Positions 6,663 to 13,200 of a DNA stretch of 28,297 bases are shown one piece after another. Position 1 is the stretch's first letter, and the number at the start of each line of letters is the position of its first letter. The notes under the pieces were generated by a model. The model ran no database searches. It had not been told where the DNA came from and saw only the letters and a list, made by a program, of their open reading frames with translations. Made by a program: the position numbers and the translations under genes. Where the stretch lies: positions 1-28,297 of the forward strand of contig JAICUS010000009.1 in assembly GCA_025935735.1 (NCBI GenBank), written 5' to 3'. This DNA is from Solirubrobacteraceae bacterium (GTDB lineage Bacteria; Actinomycetota; Thermoleophilia; Solirubrobacterales; Solirubrobacteraceae).

Positions 6663-7440
6663 TGCCGACGTGGAATCCCCCGAAGTCCTCATCGTCGTCC
6701 CCGCCCGCGCCGAGAGCGAGGCTGAGCTGGACCCCCTGCTGCAGACGCTCGTCGCGCTGCGCTCCACCGCGGCCGACGCGATGACGCTGGTGGTCGACCG
6801 CTCGCCCGGCCCGCAGGCCGCGATGATCGAGCTCGCCGCCGCCGAGGTGGGCTGCGCCTACGTGGCGCACGACCCGGCCGAGAGCCACTCCTCGGCGCTC
6901 AATGTCGGCCTGGTGAACGCCCCCAAGCACGACATGGACGCCTGCCTGTTCGCGCCCGGGCTGATCCCCGACGCCGGCTGGCTGCGCCGGCTGCGCGCGC
7001 GCACGGGCCGCGACGGCGCGCCCGCCGCCGTGGCCGGCGGCGCCGTCGTGAACCCGAACGGCAACATCCGCCAGGCGGGCTACTTCTTCTCGCTGTTCCG
7101 CCGCGGCTGGGGCGCCCGCATGGGCCGCGTGCCCGAGCGGCTGCTCGACGTCACCGACCCGCTGCTGTGCCCGGTCGGCTCCGAGCTCCAGCTCATCCGC
7201 CGCGAGTGGATCGAGCGCGTCGGGCTCTACGACGAGGGGCTCGACGGCGCGAACGCCGCGCTGGACTACTGCCTGCGGGTCACCGCCGAGGGCGGCGAGT
7301 GCGTGCTCGAGCCCACCGTGCGCGGGCGCGCGCTGACCGTCGCCGAGGGCGAGCCCGAGGATCGCGACGCCGGCGCGCACCGCCTGCAGCTCAAGCACGC
7401 CGGCATGAGCTTCCGCCAATGGGTCCCGGAGGTGCTGTGA
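6652..7440 (+). CDS. GT2-like glycosyltransferase fold protein lacking DxD
   Basis: A 262-residue protein with a GT-A/GT2-like outline: an N-terminal beta strand EVLIVVPARAESE, an HSSALNVGL segment where GT2 enzymes have the N-x-G-loop, and a C-terminal ERVGLYDEGLDGANAALDYC segment resembling the acceptor-side ED/DxC region. The metal-binding DxD expected after the central strand is missing: DACLFAPGLIPDAGWL stands where GT2 proteins have a Leu-rich strand, DxD and a P-x-WL. It may be inactive, metal-independent or a carrier-binding partner of the next gene, with which it is coupled (TGATG overlap). Start: ATG 6652 by homology-free convention; GTG 6670 is an alternative if the promoter at 6635 is used. 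Position after the flagellins suggests flagellin glycosylation. Confidence 0.7.
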   Translation: MTDGADVESPEVLIVVPARAESEAELDPLLQTLVALRSTAADAMTLVVDRSPGPQAAMIELAAAEVGCAYVAHDPAESHSSALNVGLVNAPKHDMDACLFAPGLIPDAGWLRRLRARTGRDGAPAAVAGGAVVNPNGNIRQAGYFFSLFRRGWGARMGRVPERLLDVTDPLLCPVGSELQLIRREWIERVGLYDEGLDGANAALDYCLRVTAEGGECVLEPTVRGRALTVAEGEPEDRDAGAHRLQLKHAGMSFRQWVPEVL

Positions 7441-8486
7441 TGGAGCCGCTGCCCAAGACGCTGTTCGTCGGCTGGGGGGCCAGCGTGGTCGCCTACTACC
7501 GCTGCTTCCTGCCCGCCCTGGCGCTCGGCGCCGACTACACCGCCGGCACGGGCGAGCCGCCGCACCTGACGCTGTTCACCGGCTTCGGCGAGCGCGTGCC
7601 CACGGTCGAGGACTTCTTCGACTACGAGGTCGTCGTGCTGCAGCAGCCGCGCGGCACCGGCTGGCTGAAGCTGATCCGCGAGCTGCAGGACGCCGGCGTG
7701 CGCGTGCTCTACGAGATCGACGACTACATCCAGTCGGCGCGCAAGATCAAGACGCACGAGCTCGCGGAGATGTACGACGCCGAGTTCGTCGGCCGGATGG
7801 AGATGGCGATGCGGGTGACCGACGGCGTCATCTGCTCGACGCCGTACCTGGCGCGCCGCTACAAGTCGTTCAACCCGCGCACCTGGACCTGCCGCAACGG
7901 CATCGACCTGCGGCGCTACGCCTGGCCGAAGCCGCCGCGCGAGGGCGTGACCCTCGGCTGGTCGGGCGGCGTCGGCCACAAGGCCTCGCTCGCCCGCTGG
8001 GAGCCGGCCGTGCGCGCGGTCATGCGCGCCCGCCCCGAGACGCGCTTCGTGTCCGTCGGCCACCCGTTCGCGCGCGAGCTCGAGGAGGAGTTCGGGCCCG
8101 AGCGCACGCTCGCGCTGCCGCCCGGCAAGATCGAGGTCTACCCGGCGTCGATGACGCTGTTCGACATCGCGATCGCCCCGTCGGCCGAGAACAACCTGTT
8201 CCGCGGCAAGAGCGACCTGCGCTGGCTGGAGGCGAGCGCGCTGAAGCTGCCGCTGGTCGCGCACCCCGACGTCTACACCGACGTCCAGGACGGCGTCACC
8301 GGGCTCTTCGCGCGCACCGCCGAGGAGGCCGAGGCGGCGCTGCTGGCGCTCGTGGACGACGCAGAGCTGCGCGAGCGCATCGGCACCCAGGCCTACGACT
8401 ACGTGGCCGCGAATCGCAGCGCCACGGTGACCGCCGAGGACTGGCGCGCGGTGCTGACCGAGGTCGCCGCCCCGGTGGCGCGCTGA
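7440..8486 (+). CDS. Glycosyltransferase, GT4-like (GT-B fold)
   Basis: A 348-residue protein resembling GT-B glycosyltransferases of group 1. An N-terminal Rossmann half contains LYEIDDYIQS and VICSTPYLARRY, where GT4 acceptors are bound. After the linker NGIDLRRYAWP comes the donor half starting VTLGWSGGVGHKAS, with IAIAPSAENNLFRGKSDL and LEASALKLPLVAHP near the C-terminus, equivalent to the nucleotide-sugar-binding E-x7-E region, and a final GLFARTAEEAEAAL helix. The ATG at 7440 overlaps the previous stop. It probably acts in the cytoplasm on flagellin or a glycan carrier; donor and acceptor cannot be read from the sequence. Confidence 0.82.
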   Translation: MEPLPKTLFVGWGASVVAYYRCFLPALALGADYTAGTGEPPHLTLFTGFGERVPTVEDFFDYEVVVLQQPRGTGWLKLIRELQDAGVRVLYEIDDYIQSARKIKTHELAEMYDAEFVGRMEMAMRVTDGVICSTPYLARRYKSFNPRTWTCRNGIDLRRYAWPKPPREGVTLGWSGGVGHKASLARWEPAVRAVMRARPETRFVSVGHPFARELEEEFGPERTLALPPGKIEVYPASMTLFDIAIAPSAENNLFRGKSDLRWLEASALKLPLVAHPDVYTDVQDGVTGLFARTAEEAEAALLALVDDAELRERIGTQAYDYVAANRSATVTAEDWRAVLTEVAAPVAR

Positions 8487-8496
8487 ACGAATCGCC

Positions 8497-8523
8497 TACA
8501 GGTCTTCGCGGACCTGCCGATCA
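8497..8523 (+). promoter_or_regulatory. Sigma-28-like promoter of an orphan flagellin-type leader
   Basis: TACAGGTC, 11 bases, GCCGATCA; the -10 box is identical to that of flagellin 2. No flagellin follows. A short inverted repeat, CAGGTC and GACCTG, lies across the spacer. Predicted start near 8530. Confidence 0.65.
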
Positions 8524-8530
8524 ATAGGGC

Positions 8531-8552
8531 GAGGCGACACGGAGTCGTCCTC
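8531..8552 (+). promoter_or_regulatory. Orphan leader hairpin 1, GGA loop
   Basis: GAGGCGAC, loop ACGGA, GTCGTC-C-TC: the flagellin leader hairpin with one G-U pair and one bulged C. Loop identical to flagellins 2 and 3. Confidence 0.6.
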
Positions 8553-8567
8553 GAGACCCGAGAACAT

Positions 8568-8590
8568 CGATCGACAGGGAGTGTCGATCG
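8568..8590 (+). promoter_or_regulatory. Orphan leader hairpin 2, GGA loop
   Basis: CGATCGACA, loop GGGAG, TGTCGATCG: nine perfect pairs. It reads ACAGGGA across the stem-loop junction, the best match here to the CsrA consensus ACARGGA. It stands where the flagellin leaders have their ribosome site. Confidence 0.62.
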
Positions 8591-8786
8591 CAGGGAATCC
8601 CGCCCACCCGGCGCGCAGGCCGGGCCGGTGCCTCTGCGGCCTCTCCCGCACGTCGCTCCACACAAGCTTCGGACCGCCGGCACGAGCCAACCGGGCATTC
8701 GCCCCCTCATGCCCCGCGAGCCGAGGAACAACAGGGCCATGCTGGAGGGCTGGCCCACACATACCCCACCGAGGGACGGATCGCGG

Positions 8787-8810
8787 CGGGCGGCCTTTCG
8801 AGGCCGCCCG
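8787..8810 (+). terminator. Terminator hairpin, possibly serving both strands
   Basis: CGGGCGGCCT, loop TTCG, AGGCCGCCCG, then TCTGCGTT: ten perfect pairs with a stable UUCG tetraloop. It ends the orphan-leader transcript and lies just past the stop of the convergent GT2 gene (8817), so it may stop both. Confidence 0.8.
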
Positions 8811-8816
8811 TCTGCG

Positions 8817-10220
8817 TTAAGCGCCGCGCAGCGGGAAGCGCCAGCGCCGCTCGACGTGCGCGCGCAGCGCACCGGGGTCGTCGAAGCGGTCGAGTCCCGG
8901 CAGCGGAAGGTCGGCGAGGCCGAGCACGCAGTCGGCCTGCGACAGGCCGCTCAGCCACGCGACCCGGCTCGCGGGCAGCGCGAGGATGTCGGGGGCGTCC
9001 TCTCCGGCCAGCCGCTCGGCGACGGGGCCCAGCTCGGCGCCCAGGCGCTCGGCGTCCCAGCCGCGGGCGACGGCCACCAGCGTGACGTCGTCGCCGGCGC
9101 TGAACGCCGCCACGTAGTGGCCGAGCAGCTCAGGGTGGGCGACGAGCTCCTCCGCGGCGGCGAAGACGATGACGGAGCCGGCGTCGCCGAACGGCCGCGG
9201 CGCCGGCTCGGCCGGGCCGGCGGCCGCCTGCAGCACGCGGTGCGCCGCGCCGTGGCTGGGATCGGCGGCGACGGCGCGCGCGGCCGTGAAGCTCGCCAGC
9301 TGCAACGACGTGCTCGCGACCGCCGCGGCGTCGGCGGCGAGGCGCTGGGCGGCGCACCGCTGCGTCTCGGTGAGCCCCAGGGCCGCCGCGAGGTCGCGGC
9401 CGTTTGCGAGCAGGGTCCCCAGGAAGACGCGCAGGTGCTCGACGGCCTCCAGCAGCTCGGCCGGCGAAGCGGTGCCCGGGCGCACGGACCCGAGCATGTA
9501 GCGGCGGAAGCGGATCTCCTCGGTCACGCGGTCCAGCACGGTCTCGTGCTCCTGCGGCCCGAGCATGAAGTTGCTCCCGTGCCGCCGGTAGCGGTACACG
9601 GGCTCGTCGAGGTAGCCGACCGGCGTGACCTGGGTGAGCGCCCAGGCGATCCACCAGTCCTCCCACGCCGCGGCCGCGGGGATCGGGACGATGAGGGGCT
9701 TGAGCTCGCCGCGGATGGCGATCGACCCGCCGCTCACGCAGTTGCGGGACAGCAGCTTGCCGGCGATCTGCCCGCTGTGGGGCTTCAGGCCCGCGGCCCG
9801 CATGAACGACGGCGCGATCACCCTGCCGCTGGGGTCGATCACCTCCATGTCGCCGTAGACGAAGCCCGTGTCCGGGTGCTCGCGCAGGTGGCCCACGATC
9901 CGGTCGATCTTCCCGGCCGGCCATTCGTCGTCGCCCGAGCAGGGGAGCAGGAGGTCGCCGCGCGTGGCGGCGATCGCGCGCGAGGCGGCGGCGTTGATGC
10001 CCTGGTTCTCCTGGCGCAGGTAGGTGATGTGGGGCAGATAGGGCTTGACGCGCTCGGGCGTCGCGTCGGTCGAGCCGTCGTCGACCAGGACGACCTCGAA
10101 GCGGTCCGCCGGCCAGCCCTGGGACAGCACGCTCTCGAGCGCCTGCGCGATGAAGTCCTCGTGGTTGTAGGTCAGCGCGAAGACGCTGACGAACGGCGTG
10201 TGCGGGAGAGGCCCGAGCAT
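8817..10220 (-). CDS. GT2 family glycosyltransferase with C-terminal extension
   Basis: A 467-residue glycosyltransferase. Residues 1-230 form a GT2 GT-A domain: SVFALTYNHEDFIAQALESV at the start, VDDGSTD at 46-52, the metal site SGDDEW at 95-100, and the catalytic-base ED in AWEDWWIAW at 187-188. Residues 270-467 form a second domain I do not recognise (TETQRCAAQRLAAD, ADCVLGLADLPLPGLDRF, ending ERRWRFPLRGA). The whole architecture is shared with the paralogue at 19469-20869, which ends EHRWRFPLVD. It faces the orphan leader and is divergent from the CHAP gene. It probably transfers a sugar to flagellin or to a growing glycan; substrate unknown. Confidence 0.87.
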   Translation of the reverse strand: MLGPLPHTPFVSVFALTYNHEDFIAQALESVLSQGWPADRFEVVLVDDGSTDATPERVKPYLPHITYLRQENQGINAAASRAIAATRGDLLLPCSGDDEWPAGKIDRIVGHLREHPDTGFVYGDMEVIDPSGRVIAPSFMRAAGLKPHSGQIAGKLLSRNCVSGGSIAIRGELKPLIVPIPAAAAWEDWWIAWALTQVTPVGYLDEPVYRYRRHGSNFMLGPQEHETVLDRVTEEIRFRRYMLGSVRPGTASPAELLEAVEHLRVFLGTLLANGRDLAAALGLTETQRCAAQRLAADAAAVASTSLQLASFTAARAVAADPSHGAAHRVLQAAAGPAEPAPRPFGDAGSVIVFAAAEELVAHPELLGHYVAAFSAGDDVTLVAVARGWDAERLGAELGPVAERLAGEDAPDILALPASRVAWLSGLSQADCVLGLADLPLPGLDRFDDPGALRAHVERRWRFPLRGA

Positions 10221-10237
10221 GGCTGCGGACAGGACGC

Positions 10238-10265
10238 TAAAGGCTTATCGCCCAGCGGCCGAAGG
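10238..10265 (+). promoter_or_regulatory. Sigma-28-like promoter of the CHAP hydrolase gene
   Basis: TAAAGGCT, 12 bases, GCCGAAGG, ending nine bases before the ATG at 10275. AAGGAA (10262-10267) could also serve as a ribosome site, but the geometry suggests a near-leaderless mRNA, as for the methyltransferase promoter at 19444-19471. Confidence 0.55.
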
Positions 10266-10274
10266 AATCCTTGG

Positions 10275-10913
10275 ATGTCCCTCGACCTCGTCCTCGCGCG
10301 CGTGGCCGAGCTGCAGCAGATGCTGACGCCGGCCGCACCCGCTCCCTCCACCTCCTCCTCCACCTCCTCCACCAGCTTCGCCGACCAGCTGCTCAGCGCG
10401 AGCACGGGCGCGACGCTCGGGGCGGGCCCCACCGCCGCCCCCGGCGCCGTGGCGGGCCGGCCGGCGAGCTCCGTCGGCCAGGCGATCGTCAACGCCGCCC
10501 TCCCCGAGGTCGGCGTGTCCGAGCAGCCGCCCGGCTCCAACGACTCCCCGCGCATCGCCCAGTTCCGCCAGGCCACGGCCGGCTCGGGCGTCGGGCCGTG
10601 GTGCGCGTACTTCGCCTCCTGGGCGGCCCGCCAGGCGGGCGTGCCGCTGGGCGACCAGGGCCAGGGCTTCGGCGGCGTCAGCGACGTCTACGCCTGGGCG
10701 CAGAAGACCGGGCGGGCGATTCCGAACGGCGCCGGCGTCCACCCGCAGGCCGGCGATCTGATCGTCTGGGGGGGCGAGCACATCGGCATCGTCCAGTCCG
10801 TGGACGCGAGCGGCACCATCCACACGATCGAGGGCAACTCCTCCGACAAGGTCTCCCAGCGCACGTACGGACCCGACGGCGGCGGCGCCACCGGCTACGT
10901 CCGGCTGGGCTGA
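10275..10913 (+). CDS. CHAP-domain peptidoglycan hydrolase, probably flagellar
   Basis: A 212-residue protein. The N-terminus MSLDLVLARVAELQQML followed by a Pro/Ser/Thr-rich linker (to about 70) is seen in cell-wall hydrolases encoded in actinobacterial flagellar clusters (from memory, not searched). Residues 70-212 are a CHAP (NlpC/P60-like) domain: catalytic C110 in GPWCAYFASW, H169 in GEHIGIVQSV, and E186/N188 in IEGNSS. CHAP enzymes cut peptidoglycan amide bonds, so this may open the wall for the rod or hook, the task of FlgJ in Gram-negatives. No signal peptide is visible, which suits export through the flagellar channel. A sigma-28-like promoter precedes it. The much longer upstream frame is rejected because it is antisense to the GT2 gene. 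Confidence 0.82.
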   Translation: MSLDLVLARVAELQQMLTPAAPAPSTSSSTSSTSFADQLLSASTGATLGAGPTAAPGAVAGRPASSVGQAIVNAALPEVGVSEQPPGSNDSPRIAQFRQATAGSGVGPWCAYFASWAARQAGVPLGDQGQGFGGVSDVYAWAQKTGRAIPNGAGVHPQAGDLIVWGGEHIGIVQSVDASGTIHTIEGNSSDKVSQRTYGPDGGGATGYVRLG

Positions 10914-10921
10914 GCGCCGAC

Positions 10922-10942
10922 AGGCCGCGCGCGGCCTAGCAT
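10922..10942 (+). promoter_or_regulatory. Palindrome and likely -10 before the acyl-sugar operon
   Basis: A 16-base palindrome AGGCCGCG-CGCGGCCT (10922-10937) followed by TAGCAT (10937-10942), eight bases before the ATG at 10951. The TANNNT-to-start spacing is the same as at four or five other genes in the window and suggests a leaderless transcript. The palindrome may end the CHAP transcript or be an operator. Confidence 0.45.
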
Positions 10943-10950
10943 CCAGGGGG

Positions 10951-11538
10951 ATGAACACCGAAACCCTGGCCGGGGAGTTCGTCACCCTGCGCCCGCTGCG
11001 CGAGGCCGACGCGGAGCTCACGCTGGCCTGGCGCCTGAGCGACCGGGCGGCGCTGCTCAATCCCGGGGCGCGCACAGTGGAGGAGCAGGCCGCGTGGATC
11101 CGCGCCCGGCCCGCCGGCGAGTTCAACTTCATGATCGAGCTGGCCGGCGGACGGCCGGTGGGCATGCTCTCGCTGGTCAACGTGGACCGCCCCAACCTGC
11201 ACGCCGAGTCGGCCCGCTTCCTGATCGGCGACGAGGAGGCGGTGAAGGGCGTCCCGGCGGCCGTGGAGGCCATGAAGCTCCTCTACGAGTTCGCGTTCGG
11301 CCCGCTCGGGCTAGAACGCGTCTGGGGCATGGTTGCGTCCGAGAACCGCGGGATGATCAAGTGGCAGCGCTACCTCGGCATGGTCGAGGAGGGTCGGCTG
11401 CGGCGTCACTATCACCTGCACGGCGAGTTCCAGGACGGTGTCGTGCTCGGCATCCTGGCCGACGAGTTCGCGGCCAAGGCGCGGCCGCGGATGGAGGCGC
11501 TGATCGCCGCCGGCCGCCGCCACGAGGCGGCGCGATGA
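10951..11538 (+). CDS. GNAT acetyl/acyltransferase, RimJ/RimL-like
   Basis: A 195-residue GNAT-fold N-acyltransferase: VTLRPLREADAELTLAW at the start, ARFLIGDEEAVKGVPAAVEAM in the acyl-CoA-binding region, and GLERVWGMVASENRGMIKW, the RimJ/RimL hallmark where an Asn precedes the C-terminal strand. Enzymes of this shape transfer acetyl or longer acyl groups to amino sugars in flagellin glycosylation (PseH is one case). As the first gene of an operon with two acyl carrier proteins and an acyl-assembly set, it may move the assembled acyl group to an amino sugar, perhaps directly from ACP. AGGGGG lies immediately before the ATG, and a TAGCAT -10 eight bases upstream. The last codons overlap the next gene (ATGA). 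Confidence 0.84.
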   Translation: MNTETLAGEFVTLRPLREADAELTLAWRLSDRAALLNPGARTVEEQAAWIRARPAGEFNFMIELAGGRPVGMLSLVNVDRPNLHAESARFLIGDEEAVKGVPAAVEAMKLLYEFAFGPLGLERVWGMVASENRGMIKWQRYLGMVEEGRLRRHYHLHGEFQDGVVLGILADEFAAKARPRMEALIAAGRRHEAAR

Positions 11539-11846
11539 CCGCGGTGCTCACGGGCGAGCTGATCGAGGAGCTGATCCTCGGCGCGCTCAACGACGTCAAC
11601 GACGAGCAGCCCGAGGACGAGCGGATCGAGGTCGGCCCGAGCACGCCGCTGTTCGGCCCGGACGCCCAGATCGACTCCCTGGCGCTCGTCTCGGTCATCG
11701 TCGACGTCGAGACCGCGCTCAACGTCGACTACGACCTGCCGATCTCGCTCACCGACGACCGCGCGATGACCCGCGAGGTCTCGCCGTTCGACGACGTCCA
11801 GACGCTCAAGGACTACATCGTGGAGCTCGTCGCGGAGCAGGCGTGA
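11535..11846 (+). CDS. Acyl carrier protein 1
   Basis: A 103-residue protein with the acyl-carrier fold: a helix, then GPSTPLFGPDAQIDSLALVS with the phosphopantetheine serine S48 in the DSL motif, then VIVDVETALNVDYDL and a last helix VQTLKDYIVELV. It is somewhat longer than a typical 80-residue ACP, with extra acidic residues at 20-32. It would carry the growing acyl chain for the KAS III, ketoreductase and dehydratase encoded next to it, or hold the ligase product. ATG overlaps the GNAT stop; its own stop overlaps the SDR start. Confidence 0.83.
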   Translation: MTAVLTGELIEELILGALNDVNDEQPEDERIEVGPSTPLFGPDAQIDSLALVSVIVDVETALNVDYDLPISLTDDRAMTREVSPFDDVQTLKDYIVELVAEQA

Positions 11847-12559
11847 GCGGCCGCTACGAGGGCAAGGTGGCCGTCGTGACGGGGGCCAGCCGCGGGATCG
11901 GGCGCATGCTCGCCGAGTACCTGCTCGGCGAGGGCGCGCAGGTCGCCGGCGTCAGCCGCGGCGAGGTGGACGACGCGCCGGAGGGCTACACGCACTACGC
12001 GGTCGACGTGACCGACGCGCGCGCGGTGCAGATGGCGTTCGCCCGCATGGCCCGGGCGCACGGCCGGGTCGACATCGTGATCAACAACGCCGCGGTGCTC
12101 ACGTCGCAGTACGCGATGATCATGCCCGCGGCGAACGCGCAGGCGATGGTGGACATCAACCTGCTCGGCACGTTCTACGTCACCCGCGAGGCGGCGAAGG
12201 TCATGCGCAAGGCCGGCCAGGGCCGGATCATCAACATCGGGTCGATGGCGGCGAGCCTGGAGCCGATCGGGGACTCGCTCTACGCCGCCACCAAGGCGGG
12301 CGTCTCCACGATGGCGGCGGTGTTCTCCAAGGAGTTCTCGACGTTCAACGTCACCTGCAACACGATCGGCGTCACCGCGATCCCCACCGACATGCTCGCC
12401 CAGCACGACCGCGCGGTGATCGACGCGATCATCGAGCGGCTGCCGGTCCCGCGCTACGCCGAGCCCGACGACATCTTCAACGTCGTCGACTTCTTCGCCT
12501 CCGACCGCAGCTCGTACATCACCGCCCAGACTGTCTTTCTCGGGGGCGTGACCGCGTGA
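11843..12559 (+). CDS. Short-chain dehydrogenase/reductase (3-oxoacyl-ACP reductase type)
   Basis: A 238-residue classical SDR: NAD(P)-binding TGASRGIG at 13-20, INNAAV, and the catalytic S134, Y147 and K151 in GSMAAS and YAATK. Among SDRs it most resembles ketoacyl reductases and 3-hydroxyacyl dehydrogenases. The likely reaction is reduction of a beta-keto group on ACP1, which its start overlaps (GTGA). It could alternatively act on a nucleotide sugar. It ends with DFFASDRSSYITAQTVFLGG, the usual C-terminal turn of this family. GTG start. Confidence 0.85.
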   Translation: MSGRYEGKVAVVTGASRGIGRMLAEYLLGEGAQVAGVSRGEVDDAPEGYTHYAVDVTDARAVQMAFARMARAHGRVDIVINNAAVLTSQYAMIMPAANAQAMVDINLLGTFYVTREAAKVMRKAGQGRIINIGSMAASLEPIGDSLYAATKAGVSTMAAVFSKEFSTFNVTCNTIGVTAIPTDMLAQHDRAVIDAIIERLPVPRYAEPDDIFNVVDFFASDRSSYITAQTVFLGGVTA

Positions 12560-13200
12560 TCGAGCGCGTCGTCGACGCGCAGCTGCGCGCGAACACCTAC
12601 GTCGTCGAGACGGAGGCGGCGGGCGAGGTCGTGGCGATCGACCCGGGCCTGGACTGGGACGGCGTCCGGGAGGCCGTGGGCGACCGCCGCGTGGCCGCGA
12701 TCGCGCTCACGCACGGGCACTTCGACCACGTCGGCTCCGCCCACGGGCTCCAGCAGGCCTCCGGCGCGCCCATCTACCTGCACCGGGGCGACGCGAAGGT
12801 GCTGCGCTCGGCGAACTTCCTGCTGATGGCGTGCAAGCTCGAGCAGCGGATCACGGTGCCGAAGATCGACCACCTCGTCGAGGGCGGCGCCGCCGTCGAG
12901 CTCGCGGGCGGCCCGCTGCGGTTCATCCACACGCCCGGGCACACGCCGGGCAGCTGCCTGATCGAGTTCCGCGGCACCCTGTTCACCGGCGACACGATCT
13001 ACCGCGACAAGGTCGGGATGGCGGAGTTCCCCGGGGAGGACAAGGACGTGCTGCGCGCCTCGATCCTCGCCGTCTGGGACCGCCTCGACGACGATCTGTG
13101 GGCCTGCCCCGGGCACGGCGGGATGGGGCGGCTCGGCGACATCAAGCGCGGCAACCGCGCGCTGCGGGAGTTCCTGGCGCTGGAGGGGGCGGCACGCTGA
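12556..13200 (+). CDS. Metallo-beta-lactamase-fold hydrolase (glyoxalase II-like)
   Basis: A 214-residue MBL-fold protein with complete zinc ligands: H53-x-H55-x-D57-H58 in THGHFDHVG, a third His in TPGHTPGS, Asp in FTGDT, and His in CPGHGG. The family includes glyoxalase II and other thioester hydrolases, so within this operon a job as an acyl-ACP or acyl-CoA thioesterase is plausible, for release of a finished acyl group or editing of wrongly loaded carrier. That role is inference. GTG start overlapping the SDR stop; its stop overlaps the KAS III start. Confidence 0.82.
   Translation: MIERVVDAQLRANTYVVETEAAGEVVAIDPGLDWDGVREAVGDRRVAAIALTHGHFDHVGSAHGLQQASGAPIYLHRGDAKVLRSANFLLMACKLEQRITVPKIDHLVEGGAAVELAGGPLRFIHTPGHTPGSCLIEFRGTLFTGDTIYRDKVGMAEFPGEDKDVLRASILAVWDRLDDDLWACPGHGGMGRLGDIKRGNRALREFLALEGAAR

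Larger units (their letters stand above)
8530..8810 (+). ncRNA. Candidate sigma-28-driven small RNA (orphan flagellin-type leader)
   Basis: This 330-base stretch between the GT4 gene and the convergent GT2 gene has no convincing protein. It starts with a flagellin-type promoter, carries two strong hairpins with GGA loops (8531-8552, 8568-8590), a third (GGGCCA, TGCTGGAGGGC, TGGCCC at 8734-8756) with GGA in its loop, and ends at a ten-pair hairpin with a TTCG loop (8787-8810). The would-be transcript is about 280 nt. Multiple GGA hairpins with a terminator are the layout of CsrB/RsmZ-type decoy RNAs that titrate CsrA. Alternatives: the leader of a lost fourth flagellin, or a short peptide gene (GTG at 8581 has no usable ribosome site). 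Confidence 0.45.

Noticed and set aside
4579..8810. Repeated GGAGTCG units considered as a CRISPR-like or integration repeat
   Set aside because: Only four copies, 1-3 kb apart, each placed at the same distance after a promoter; they are leader elements, not an array.
8581..8820. A 79-codon frame starting with GTG in the orphan-leader region
   Set aside because: GGGAG touches the GTG with no spacer, the composition is that of a random GC-rich frame, and it runs through the terminator hairpin.
8628..10274. Long upstream extension of the CHAP hydrolase frame
   Set aside because: It is antisense to the GT2 gene 8817-10220 and shows no family; the protein starts at ATG 10275 where the flagellar-hydrolase-like N-terminus begins.
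10922..10937. Palindrome AGGCCGCGCGCGGCCT as a terminator
   Set aside because: No T-rich tail and no loop in the perfect form; kept only as a possible operator or weak stem.
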